A stretch of 6,307 bases of DNA from JAWXUE01 sp044432925 (GCA_044432925.1 JAWXUE010000049.1:1-6307); one strand, 5' to 3'. Positions 1 through 6,072 are shown, counted from the stretch's first letter. Notes: generated by a model from the letters alone, not told the origin. Program-made: numbers and translations.

Positions 1-82
1 CAATTGTATTAGCATTTGTGTCTAATACAGCTGCTAATTTTCCAATCATCTTACCACTAGTAAATCTTACTTCCTGTTTCAT
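1..82 (-). CDS. Unidentified protein, N-terminal fragment (27 codons, runs off the left edge)
   Basis: Reading leftwards from an ATG at 80-82 gives an open frame to the edge of the window, beginning MKQEVRFTSGKMIGKLAAVL. A very good ribosome site, AAAGGAGGA on the minus strand (91-99), lies 9 bases upstream of the ATG, which makes the start convincing even though only 27 residues are visible. There is no signal peptide or membrane segment in this piece; it looks like the start of a soluble protein. I do not recognise the family and assign no function. It is divergent from the ABC-3C operon, so the gap between them may carry control elements for both. No clear minus-strand promoter was found for it. 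Confidence 0.7.
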   Translation of the reverse strand, partial: MKQEVRFTSGKMIGKLAAVLDTNANTI

Positions 83-90
83 AATTTGTT

Positions 91-99
91 TCCTCCTTT
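91..99 (-). promoter_or_regulatory. Ribosome binding site of the left-edge gene
   Basis: The minus strand reads AAAGGAGGA, nearly a full anti-16S match, 9 bases upstream of the ATG at 80-82. It is the main evidence that the left-edge frame is a real gene. Confidence 0.8.
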
Positions 100-211
100 G
101 TCGAATGTTGTCATATCTTGCAGAACTTTGTAAACTAGTTTTTATGTTTTGCTAAATTTACGCTTAGATTAGCCATTAAACGACTAAAACTCTTCTTTTT
201 ATTGCAAAAAA

Positions 212-220
212 TGTTATAAT
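212..220 (+). promoter_or_regulatory. Likely extended -10 promoter of the ABC-3C operon
   Basis: TGTTATAAT (212-220) is a TGn-TATAAT extended -10 box. At the right distance upstream there is only a pyrimidine-rich TTCTTT-like stretch (about 193-198), a poor -35, which is common when a TGn extension is present. Transcription would start near 227 and leave a leader of about 140 bases before the first start codon, containing the hairpin at 275-330 and the TTTCCCAC repeats. In DNA this AT-rich, chance -10 matches are frequent, so confidence is moderate. Confidence 0.5.
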
Positions 221-274
221 TAATGTGTATTTGTTAATAATTGTGATTATGTTAAACATAGTATTATTAATAAA

Positions 275-330
275 AAATACTTCCTAAGTTCTACACTAAG
301 ATTTTAGCAAATAGAACGAAGAAAGTATTT
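275..330 (+). repeat. Long imperfect inverted repeat (leader hairpin) before the ABC-3C operon
   Basis: AAATACTT (275-282) pairs with AAGTATTT (323-330). After a symmetrical 5/5-base internal loop, GTTCTA (288-293) pairs with TAGAAC (312-317), and CTAA (296-299) can pair with TTAG (304-307) around a 4-base loop. No run of T follows, so it is not an intrinsic terminator. It sits between the predicted promoter and the ribosome site at 355-360. It could be a leader RNA structure, or at DNA level a binding or recombination site with diverged centre bases. The pairing is visible; the role is unknown. Confidence 0.6.
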
Positions 331-346
331 CCCACGAATTTCCCAC
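328..346 (+). repeat. Two-copy direct repeat TTTCCCAC with 11-bp period
   Basis: TTTCCCAC occurs at 328-335 and again at 339-346, separated by GAA, so the copies repeat after 11 bases, about one helical turn. The first copy overlaps the right arm of the hairpin at 275-330. The C-rich block stands out against its AT-rich surroundings. Two same-face copies upstream of an operon suit a protein-binding site such as an operator; short spaced repeats of this kind also occur as arm-type sites of tyrosine integrases. Neither role is proven. Confidence 0.5.
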
Positions 347-354
347 TTTTACAC

Positions 355-360
355 AAGGAG
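355..360 (+). promoter_or_regulatory. Ribosome binding site that selects the start at 368
   Basis: AAGGAG lies 1 base before the ATG at 362, too close for initiation, but 7 bases before the ATG at 368. This is why 368 is taken as the start of the first ABC-3C gene. Confidence 0.75.
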
Positions 361-367
361 AATGAAT

Positions 368-1561
368 ATGAGTGTATTTACATATAGTACATTTTGTAAT
401 AGTTTGATTAAACATTTTACTGAAGCAATTGGAAAAGAAGCACTTGCTGAGTTGTTGTTGGATCCAGTTATTACAGATGATATAAGAAAAAAAGCAAATC
501 CTAAATACTGGAGTTATATATTTACAGGAACACGTAACATATATAGAGATATTCAAGATGAATCAAAGTTACTACCTAAAATAAAATGGATAGAACATTT
601 TGAAACATCTGTATTTACAGAACTTGAACCTTATCATATAGAAGATTTGAAAGATGAAATTAAATTTATGATAAATGATTGTGATAATATTAAAGAAACT
701 AAAAAGAATACATTGTTAACTTTCAATTCTCAAAAAAATTATCCTGAAGGTTTAGCTAAAATCTTTTCTTACTTATTAACAATCCAAAATCAATATATAG
801 ATGAAGATTTAGATTGCGATGCTATGTATCTTATAGAACAATCTAGTTCTAAGTGTCCCATTTGTTTTAATGAATTGCTAGAATATAAGAAAAATAAAAA
901 GAAAACTATTAGCAAGTTTAGTATTGTAAATATATTCCCGGAAGGATTAAAAGACCCTTTACATACTGAATTAACTAAAATTAAAAATGAACCATCTAAT
1001 TATAGTGATAAATCTAATAAAATTGCTTTATGCAAATCTTGTTCTGATTTTCATATTTCAGAACCTAATGTTGATTTTTTCAAAAAAATAGTTGATGCTA
1101 AAAAAAAGATCATAAAAAATAATTTAACTTCTTCCTTATATGGCACTTATGATATTGAAGAAAAAATTAGTACTATTCTGGAAACATTACATTCCAATGC
1201 AGTCAAAGATAAAGATTTAGAGTCTAGAATGGATCCAATTGATATTGCTAAAAAAATAGATGATAATATGATACTAGAAGGAAAGATTAATAATTATGTA
1301 ATACTATATTATTATTACATCAAAGAGAGATTAAAGGGATTGGATTCTACAACCAGTAAATTCAAATTAATCACTAATCAAATTAGAGATTATTATCTTG
1401 AATTATCAAAACATCTTAGTAATCAAGAGGAAATTTATAACGATATAGTTACTTGGTTGTTATCTAAATTAATATTAGATGATAGTTATAGATCAGCTGG
1501 AGAAATTGTAGTAGCATTTTTTGTGCAGAATTGTGAGGTATTTGATGAGATTACCAAATAA
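368..1561 (+). CDS. ABC-three-component (ABC-3C) system effector-side protein with HNH-like zinc-knuckle core and ABC-3C C-terminal domain
   Basis: 397 residues from the ATG at 368. No signal peptide or membrane segment is visible, so it should be cytoplasmic. Residues 1-155 are a mostly helical region I do not recognise. Residues 163-229 look like an HNH/treble-clef core: CPIC (C163, C166), then VNIFP (187-191) where 'DHIxP' is usual, then NKIALCKSC (N217, C222, C225) and H229. The zinc ligands are kept, but the first catalytic histidine reads as N188, so nuclease activity is uncertain. The last ~110 residues are helical and end in FFVQNCEVF (384-392), a signature I associate with ABC-3C C-terminal domains, thought to dock this protein to its partners. 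Known of the class: three-gene predicted conflict systems of effector arm, middle component and SMC-like ATPase. The gene overlaps the next by 17 bp. The class is fairly sure; effector chemistry is inference. Confidence 0.8.
   Translation: MSVFTYSTFCNSLIKHFTEAIGKEALAELLLDPVITDDIRKKANPKYWSYIFTGTRNIYRDIQDESKLLPKIKWIEHFETSVFTELEPYHIEDLKDEIKFMINDCDNIKETKKNTLLTFNSQKNYPEGLAKIFSYLLTIQNQYIDEDLDCDAMYLIEQSSSKCPICFNELLEYKKNKKKTISKFSIVNIFPEGLKDPLHTELTKIKNEPSNYSDKSNKIALCKSCSDFHISEPNVDFFKKIVDAKKKIIKNNLTSSLYGTYDIEEKISTILETLHSNAVKDKDLESRMDPIDIAKKIDDNMILEGKINNYVILYYYYIKERLKGLDSTTSKFKLITNQIRDYYLELSKHLSNQEEIYNDIVTWLLSKLILDDSYRSAGEIVVAFFVQNCEVFDEITK
1535..1538 (+). promoter_or_regulatory. Ribosome site of the middle component, inside the preceding coding sequence
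   Basis: GAGG (within GTGAGGT) ends 6 bases before the ATG at 1545. The same bases encode the Glu-Val of the conserved FFVQNCEVF motif of the upstream protein. It favours ATG 1545 over a TTG in the same frame at 1521. Confidence 0.65.
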
Positions 1562-1775
1562 AGTTATATCATTTAATGAGAGTGTATTAGCTATATTACC
1601 TATTATATTAGAAAATCTTGAAGATCAAGATTTGACTGTTATTGATTTATATTCTAAAGTATCTAAAAAGATATCTTCTAGTGATTTTATAGATGCTTTA
1701 ACTATACTAAAATATTTAAAGAAAATAGAACTTAATAAAGGAGTTATAAGTTATGTTAAAAGAGATTTTTTGTGA
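1545..1775 (+). CDS. ABC-3C system middle component, MC6-like
   Basis: A 76-residue protein starting MRLPNKVISFNESVLAILPI. The opening 'LPNK-hydrophobic-x-hydrophobic-xES' and a length near 75-80 match what I know of ABC-3C middle component 6, the small protein encoded between the effector-side gene and a DUF2326 ATPase. The pattern of helix (about 32-41), second helix (about 44-60) and a short final hairpin resembles a small winged-helix fold; that is inference. There are no cysteines and no catalytic-looking residues, which suits a linker or adaptor. It overlaps the upstream gene by 17 bp and the downstream one by 23 bp, so it is probably made by coupled translation. A TTG eight codons upstream (1521) is in frame but lacks a ribosome site. 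Its TGA stop is followed at once by an in-frame TAA. Confidence 0.75.
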   Translation: MRLPNKVISFNESVLAILPIILENLEDQDLTVIDLYSKVSKKISSSDFIDALTILKYLKKIELNKGVISYVKRDFL

Positions 1776-3390
1776 TAAGTTTAAGATAAATGACGTTACA
1801 CGAGATAAAATTGTATTTAAAGATGGATTAAATGTTGTTGTAGGAAATGATAATGCAGAAAATTCTATTGGTAAATCTACTTTTTTGATGATATTAGATT
1901 ATGTATTTGGTGGAAGCGATTATATTAAAAAAAGTAAAGATGTAATAACTAATGTTGGAGAACATACAATATGTTTTATGTTTGAATTTAATAATATTAA
2001 ATATTATTATAAAAGAGATACTTCATCTTCTAATATCATAGATAAATGCGATGAAAAATATAATAAACTGGATTCATTATCTAAAGATGATTATAGAAAA
2101 GAATTAAAAAGACTATATAATATCAATGATCCCCATTATTCTTTTAGAGCCTTAATAAGTATGTTTTTTAGAGTTTATGGTAGAGAAAATTTAAATGAAC
2201 GAGATCCACTTCAAGATGTAGCAGCTGTTCCACAGAAAAGAAATTTAGAAAAAATACTTAAAATATATGATATGTATAACGATATTGAAGAACTTAGTAA
2301 AAAATATGAAGAGGATAAAGATAATCTTGATGTATTTGTTAGTGCTAGTAAAAAAGAATATATACCTCTTATTAAGGAAAAAGAATATAACGAAAATATT
2401 AAACTATTAGAGTTAAAGAAAGAGGAAAAAGAAAAGTTAGCTTACAAGTCTAATAAAGATCTTTTAGAATTAGATTCCTTGAAAGCTGAAGCTGTTTCCG
2501 AGATTGATTCTTCTTTGAAGAGATTTAGAAGAGATAGACACAAACATTTTGAGGAATTAAATGCCCTTAAAGATAACATGAATTCTAGTAAAGAATCTAT
2601 TAAAAATGATTTAGAATATCTACTTGAATTCTTTCCTGATATAAATTTAGATAAAATTGCTGAGATTGAAAAATTTCATAAGGAAGTTTCCGGTTTATTA
2701 AAAAAACAACATGAAAAACGAATAAAAACTTTAGGGAATTACATTAATGTCTTAACTAGTGAAATTGAAAAATTAGAAAATAAAAGGTCTGAAATAACAA
2801 CTATACCTAATTTATCAAAAATGATTCTTGAAAAATACTCCTCTATTGATAAGGAAATACAAAAAATAGAGACTATTAATAATTATTTTACTTCTTGGGG
2901 AGATTTGAAGACAATAGAAAATGAAAGTAAGGTTGATAAGGAAGATAAAGTAATAGAAAAAATCAACTTACTAGTAGATAGTTTAAATGCTAAAATGAAA
3001 GAAATTAATACATTGATATATGATGATAATACTACTTCTCCTATTATTGAAGTACCAGCAGTAAATAGGTATGAATTTTATACACCTAACGATTCAGGTA
3101 CTGGAACTAATTACAAAGGTATGATTGTTTTTGATTTAGCTTGTTTAGAATTAACTCCACTACCTGTATTAGTTCATGATTCAGTTTTATTCAAACAATT
3201 ATCTGATAAGGTGCTAGATAAGGTTATTAACTTATATACAAACTATAACAATCAAATTTTTATTACGTTGGATAAAATAGGACAATATAGTGATGAAACT
3301 ATTAAATCTATAAATGAAGCTACTATTTTAAAATTAGATGACAACGGTCATGAGTTATTTGGAAAGTCATGGAAAACAAATTTAAAATAA
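1753..3390 (+). CDS. SMC/Rad50-like ATPase of the DUF2326 family, ABC-3C system ATPase
   Basis: 545 residues. AAAGGAG (1737-1743) lies 9 bases before the ATG. An N-terminal half-ATPase carries an extended Walker A loop, GNDNAENSIGKST (31-43), with eight residues between the first Gly and GKS/T instead of four, followed by FLMILDYVFGG. Residues about 172-425 are charged, Lys/Glu-rich and heptad-like, as expected for an antiparallel coiled coil broken near 293-300. The C-terminal half has the ABC-signature-like SGTGTNYKGMIVFD (448-461) and Walker B PVLVHDS (471-477), with Ser where canonical ABC proteins have catalytic Glu, then NQIFITLD (500-507). This two-ended layout and the HDS Walker B fit the DUF2326 family. 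The length is normal and the frame intact. In ABC-3C systems this subunit is the predicted nucleic-acid-linked motor or sensor. It is the last gene of the operon; its stop lies inside the terminator stem. Confidence 0.85.
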   Translation: MLKEIFCDKFKINDVTRDKIVFKDGLNVVVGNDNAENSIGKSTFLMILDYVFGGSDYIKKSKDVITNVGEHTICFMFEFNNIKYYYKRDTSSSNIIDKCDEKYNKLDSLSKDDYRKELKRLYNINDPHYSFRALISMFFRVYGRENLNERDPLQDVAAVPQKRNLEKILKIYDMYNDIEELSKKYEEDKDNLDVFVSASKKEYIPLIKEKEYNENIKLLELKKEEKEKLAYKSNKDLLELDSLKAEAVSEIDSSLKRFRRDRHKHFEELNALKDNMNSSKESIKNDLEYLLEFFPDINLDKIAEIEKFHKEVSGLLKKQHEKRIKTLGNYINVLTSEIEKLENKRSEITTIPNLSKMILEKYSSIDKEIQKIETINNYFTSWGDLKTIENESKVDKEDKVIEKINLLVDSLNAKMKEINTLIYDDNTTSPIIEVPAVNRYEFYTPNDSGTGTNYKGMIVFDLACLELTPLPVLVHDSVLFKQLSDKVLDKVINLYTNYNNQIFITLDKIGQYSDETIKSINEATILKLDDNGHELFGKSWKTNLK

Positions 3391-3442
3391 AATAAAACTA
3401 TAATATTTGTATAAATTAATACATTTATTATAGTTTTATTTT
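3389..3442. terminator. Bidirectional intrinsic terminator between convergent operons
   Basis: A 17-bp perfect inverted repeat (3389-3405 with 3426-3442) is extended, across a 2/2 mismatch, by TGTAT (3408-3412) paired with ATACA (3419-3423), leaving a 6-base loop. On the plus strand the stem ends in TTTTATTTTTT; on the minus strand it ends in TTTTATTTTATTTT, so both transcripts gain a U-rich tail. The left arm overlaps the last two bases of the DUF2326 stop codon, and the right arm ends one base before the lipoprotein stop codon. Stem pairing is mostly A-T, so strength depends on its length. Confidence 0.8.
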
Positions 3443-3838
3443 TTAATATGTTCTAATACCTATTTCAATATTACCATTATATGCTTCATCTGCCTCTATA
3501 TATAGAGTAACTGTTGCTCCATTTGTAGCATAACCATTTATTTCATTAAAATCATCTTCTGATGTTATAGTGAATATTAAAGTTTTATCCATTGCAAAAA
3601 CTTTGTAGTAAATATTAATAGTACCACTTTCTATAGTCCCTTTACAGTATAATGATGCATCTTGATTTTTACTATTAGTTAATTTCTTAACTATCAAACC
3701 ATCTAAAGATTCAAATTTTAATTCATAACTGTCTTCTGTTAAATTATCAACCATATCTTTAGCTGTATAATTATTTGATTCACATCCAGTTAATAAGATT
3801 GTAAAACATAATACTGTTGTTATTAGTAATTTTTTCAT
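3443..3838 (-). CDS. Small secreted lipoprotein encoded with the ABC transporter
   Basis: 131 residues with a classic lipoprotein signal: MKK, a hydrophobic run, then the lipobox LTGC with the lipidated Cys at 19. The mature part of about 112 residues is anchored to the outer face of the membrane. It is rich in alternating polar/hydrophobic strands, for example GTINIYYKVF and VTLYIEADE, so a small beta-sandwich is likely; acidic residues outnumber basic ones. I do not recognise a named family. AGGAG (3846-3850) lies 7 bases from the ATG, and only 15 bases separate it from the permease gene, so it is the last gene of the GntR-ABC operon. It may sense or present the transporter's substrate, or be an unrelated envelope protein sharing the promoter. 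The mature part has one further cysteine (C65). Confidence 0.8.
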   Translation of the reverse strand: MKKLLITTVLCFTILLTGCESNNYTAKDMVDNLTEDSYELKFESLDGLIVKKLTNSKNQDASLYCKGTIESGTINIYYKVFAMDKTLIFTITSEDDFNEINGYATNGATVTLYIEADEAYNGNIEIGIRTY

Positions 3839-3853
3839 TGATAATCTCCTAAG

Positions 3854-4888
3854 TTAAATGTTTGATAAAACTATTACTAATAGTAATGTTATTACATATG
3901 TTATTATTTGATATTTAGTAAATTTTATTTTTCTATAAATAATAAACCACCCAACAAAGTAACATATTGATAATATAAATATTGTCATAAACTCATATCC
4001 AATTCCAAAGAATATTAAGAACAGGAAAAATACTAGTGGTATAAAGATTTTAAAGATTAATTCATTACTTCTTTCTCCAACATTATAACTTTTAAATGAT
4101 TTGATATTTTTATAGAATACAAATAATGATAGAATTGATAATACAAAGCAAATTAAAACATCTATATATTCATGAGTTAGTTCATATCTAAAAATAGTAT
4201 AGTCAGGTCTACCTAATGAAAAACCTGGTGTAATAACTAATGCTTTAGTAGCAAAAAAATGAGAAATGTAATCTAATGAAAATACTATTCCATTTGAATG
4301 ATAACCATAAGTTACATTAAATAATCTTAATACATAATCTAGCATTGATGGGAATGTCAAAGAGATAATAACTGTTAATACGAATAATAAAATACAATCT
4401 AATATGTTATTAGCAAAACTCATAATAGCACTCATAATTATAAAAATTGATAAAGATGTTATTACCACTGTTAAATAATATAGTAGTAAATAACCAACTA
4501 TGATATTCATCCCCATACAAAAATATGTTATTAATCCTAATACAAACATTATTGTAAATATAGATAATATTATTAAATAAGTATATAGAGAAGTTAATGT
4601 AAATAAAATAGTTCTTTTTAAAGGTAATGATAACAATGTATCACAGTTTTGTTTAGATAACATTTGTTTTCTAACTATTATAGGTAGTATAGCACTACTG
4701 CTTACAACCATAATCATTAATATGAATAATTGCAAGTCATAAGGTAAATAAGAAGATACAGTGCCATTTCCAGTTGAAGGTGCTTGTATCATTATCTGAA
4801 TTAAAAATATACTTGATAATATAACTAAACCAGCTATAACAAACTTATTTGTTTTACTCCATAAATATTTGATATAATTTAAATTCAT
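3854..4888 (-). CDS. ABC-2 type transporter permease
   Basis: 344 residues, strongly hydrophobic. Predicted membrane segments by eye: about 16-36, 51-72, 93-121, 128-157, 160-180, 241-259, 280-296, 299-317 and 325-343, so eight or nine spans. A larger outside-type loop lies at about 185-238 after the fifth span. The layout resembles ABC-2 permeases of GntR-linked transporters of the Ytr type, which act at the membrane with a separately encoded ATPase. The cytoplasmic stretch after span 2, VRKQMLSKQNCDTLLSLPL, has the 'LLSLP' type coupling sequence common in such permeases. AGGAGG (4896-4901) lies 7 bases before the ATG. The start overlaps the ATPase stop as ATGA, which indicates coupled translation and complex formation. 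The substrate cannot be read from the sequence. Confidence 0.85.
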   Translation of the reverse strand: MNLNYIKYLWSKTNKFVIAGLVILSSIFLIQIMIQAPSTGNGTVSSYLPYDLQLFILMIMVVSSSAILPIIVRKQMLSKQNCDTLLSLPLKRTILFTLTSLYTYLIILSIFTIMFVLGLITYFCMGMNIIVGYLLLYYLTVVITSLSIFIIMSAIMSFANNILDCILLFVLTVIISLTFPSMLDYVLRLFNVTYGYHSNGIVFSLDYISHFFATKALVITPGFSLGRPDYTIFRYELTHEYIDVLICFVLSILSLFVFYKNIKSFKSYNVGERSNELIFKIFIPLVFFLFLIFFGIGYEFMTIFILSICYFVGWFIIYRKIKFTKYQIITYVITLLLVIVLSNI

Positions 4889-5718
4889 TTTGTATCCTCC
4901 TTATTTTGATAAATAAATTGTTCTTCATAAGTTAATTCATCAATTTCTAAAACAATCGGATTAAACTCTTTAAAATAATCAATTACTTCTTTATTAGATA
5001 TTATAATTTTAAATATCTTCTTATTACCTTCAATACCAACTATATCTTTATGTTTAAAGTCATTAATATTATATTCTTCATTAAAACAAACAGATAATTT
5101 TGTTAATTTATTTTCAGTAGTTATCTTACCATTTTTAATAAATAGAATATTATCGGAAAGGTCTTCTATATCTTTTAATGCATGTGAAGATATAATAACA
5201 ATCATATCTTTATCATCAATTTGTTTTATTATTTCTTTTTTAAATATTTGTTTAGCTATTAAATCTAGTCCATCAAAAGCCTCATCTAAAAGTAGTACTT
5301 TAGGGCTTACTGATAACGCAACACAAAGATAAACTCTTCTTCTCATCCCTTTTGAAAAAGTGGCTAAACTACCACATTTATTAATTTCAAATAATTCTAA
5401 ATAAGTCTCAAATTTAGTTATATCCATGTTATACATTAAATAATAAAACTTCTTTATTTCATTAATAGTAATTTTAGATAATGGATCATCACTAATAAAT
5501 AATATATCTTTTTTAGCATTAGGATTTTCATATATTAATTCATCGTTATATAAAACATTAGATTCAAATATACCAGCTAATATTCTTAACAAAGTAGATT
5601 TACCACAACCATTAATACCACATAAAGCTGTAATAGTATTATTAGGTATTTCTAAGTTATCAATATTTAGTACTTCTTCTTTATTATACTTATGTATTAA
5701 ATTATTTATCTTTATCAT
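4885..5718 (-). CDS. ABC transporter ATP-binding protein of a GntR-linked (Ytr-like) transporter
   Basis: 277 residues from the ATG at 5716-5718, beginning MIKINNLIHKY, a normal ABC start. Walker A is GINGCGKST (34-42), the signature is FSKGM (121-125, replacing LSGGQ), Walker B is VLLLDE (141-146) with D-loop GLD (150-152), and the switch His is 179 in SSH. At the Q-loop the sequence is FISDDP, so the usual Gln is missing. Residues about 210-277 form a C-terminal extension. The protein powers the permease encoded next, overlapping by 4 bp (ATGA). A second ATG at 5722-5724 is only 3 bases from AGGAG (5728-5732), while 5718 is 9 bases away, so 5718 is preferred. The start overlaps the regulator gene by 17 bp. 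Likely role: export or envelope-stress transport; the substrate is unknown. Confidence 0.88.
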   Translation of the reverse strand: MIKINNLIHKYNKEEVLNIDNLEIPNNTITALCGINGCGKSTLLRILAGIFESNVLYNDELIYENPNAKKDILFISDDPLSKITINEIKKFYYLMYNMDITKFETYLELFEINKCGSLATFSKGMRRRVYLCVALSVSPKVLLLDEAFDGLDLIAKQIFKKEIIKQIDDKDMIVIISSHALKDIEDLSDNILFIKNGKITTENKLTKLSVCFNEEYNINDFKHKDIVGIEGNKKIFKIIISNKEVIDYFKEFNPIVLEIDELTYEEQFIYQNKEDTK

Positions 5719-6064
5719 GACCATACTCTCCTTTAATTAATTGTATTAATTGTTCTTGTGTATAATTATTTTTTATCATTTCTTTAATATTATTTTTAAA
5801 TGATATTTCAATACTACTTGTTATATCTACTTTAATATCAGATACATAATATCCTTTTTTATTTAATGAATATATAATACCTTCAGATTCTAATATTAAG
5901 TACGCTCTTGATACTGTATTAGGATTAACAGACATTTCATTAGCAAGTATTCTAACTGAAGGTAATTTATCATTTGGTTTTAATATACCATTTGCTATAT
6001 TATTTTTTACTGCTTCTACTACTTGTACAAATATAGCTTCTTTACTACTTAATTTAATATCCAA
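5702..6064 (-). CDS. GntR-family transcriptional regulator, YtrA-like, with a probable TTG start
   Basis: 120 residues if started at TTG 6062-6064; a GTG at 6071-6073 would add three. The GntR winged helix spans about 8-74: an amphipathic first helix (EAIFVQVVEAVKNNIANG), KLPSVRILANEM, the recognition helix NPNTVSRAYLILE (47-59) and the wing hairpin ending KKGYYV. Only about 46 residues follow, far too few for an FCD or UTRA domain; the short helical tail is typical of the YtrA subfamily, which usually represses its own ABC transporter operon. It is the first gene of this operon and sits directly behind a consensus promoter with three tandem 9-bp repeats. AGGAG (6073-6077) overlaps the GTG but lies 8 bases before the TTG, hence the start choice. 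The inducer is unknown, often cell-envelope stress in this subfamily. Confidence 0.88.
   Translation of the reverse strand: MDIKLSSKEAIFVQVVEAVKNNIANGILKPNDKLPSVRILANEMSVNPNTVSRAYLILESEGIIYSLNKKGYYVSDIKVDITSSIEISFKNNIKEMIKNNYTQEQLIQLIKGEYGHDKDK
5728..5732 (-). promoter_or_regulatory. Ribosome site deciding the ATPase start
   Basis: AGGAG on the minus strand, inside the end of the GntR gene, lies 9 bases from the ATG at 5718 and 3 bases from the in-frame ATG at 5724. This favours the shorter protein. Confidence 0.6.
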
Positions 6065-6072
6065 AGTTACCA

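Noticed and set aside
202..220. TTGCAA at 202-207 as the -35 of the promoter at 215-220
   Set aside because: The spacer would be only 7 bases.
122..311. Short inverted matches across the divergent gap, such as TTTGCTAAA (148-156) against TTTAGCAAA (303-311)
   Set aside because: The order of the matching segments is not consistent with one inverted repeat, and 9-bp matches are expected by chance in DNA this AT-rich.
275..330. Hairpin as an intrinsic terminator
   Set aside because: No T-run follows on the plus strand, and the stem is interrupted by a 5/5 internal loop.
362..367. ATG at 362 as the start of the first ABC-3C protein
   Set aside because: The ribosome site AAGGAG ends 1 base before it; the in-frame ATG at 368 has the normal 7-base spacing.
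296..556. 86-codon open frame on the minus strand opposite the start of the ABC-3C operon
   Set aside because: It lies over the hairpin and the start of a well-supported plus-strand gene, is cysteine- and isoleucine-rich in a way expected of antisense reading, and has no convincing ribosome site.
1521..1544. TTG at 1521 as the start of the middle component
   Set aside because: It has no ribosome site, and the protein from ATG 1545 begins with the family-like RLPNK sequence and has GAGG 6 bases upstream.
1773..1778. TGA read as tryptophan (Mollicutes code)
   Set aside because: The two TGA stops (1773-1775 and 4885-4887) are each followed within two codons by TAA, so stops alone do not decide it, but all tryptophans seen are TGG and no in-frame TGA occurs inside any gene.
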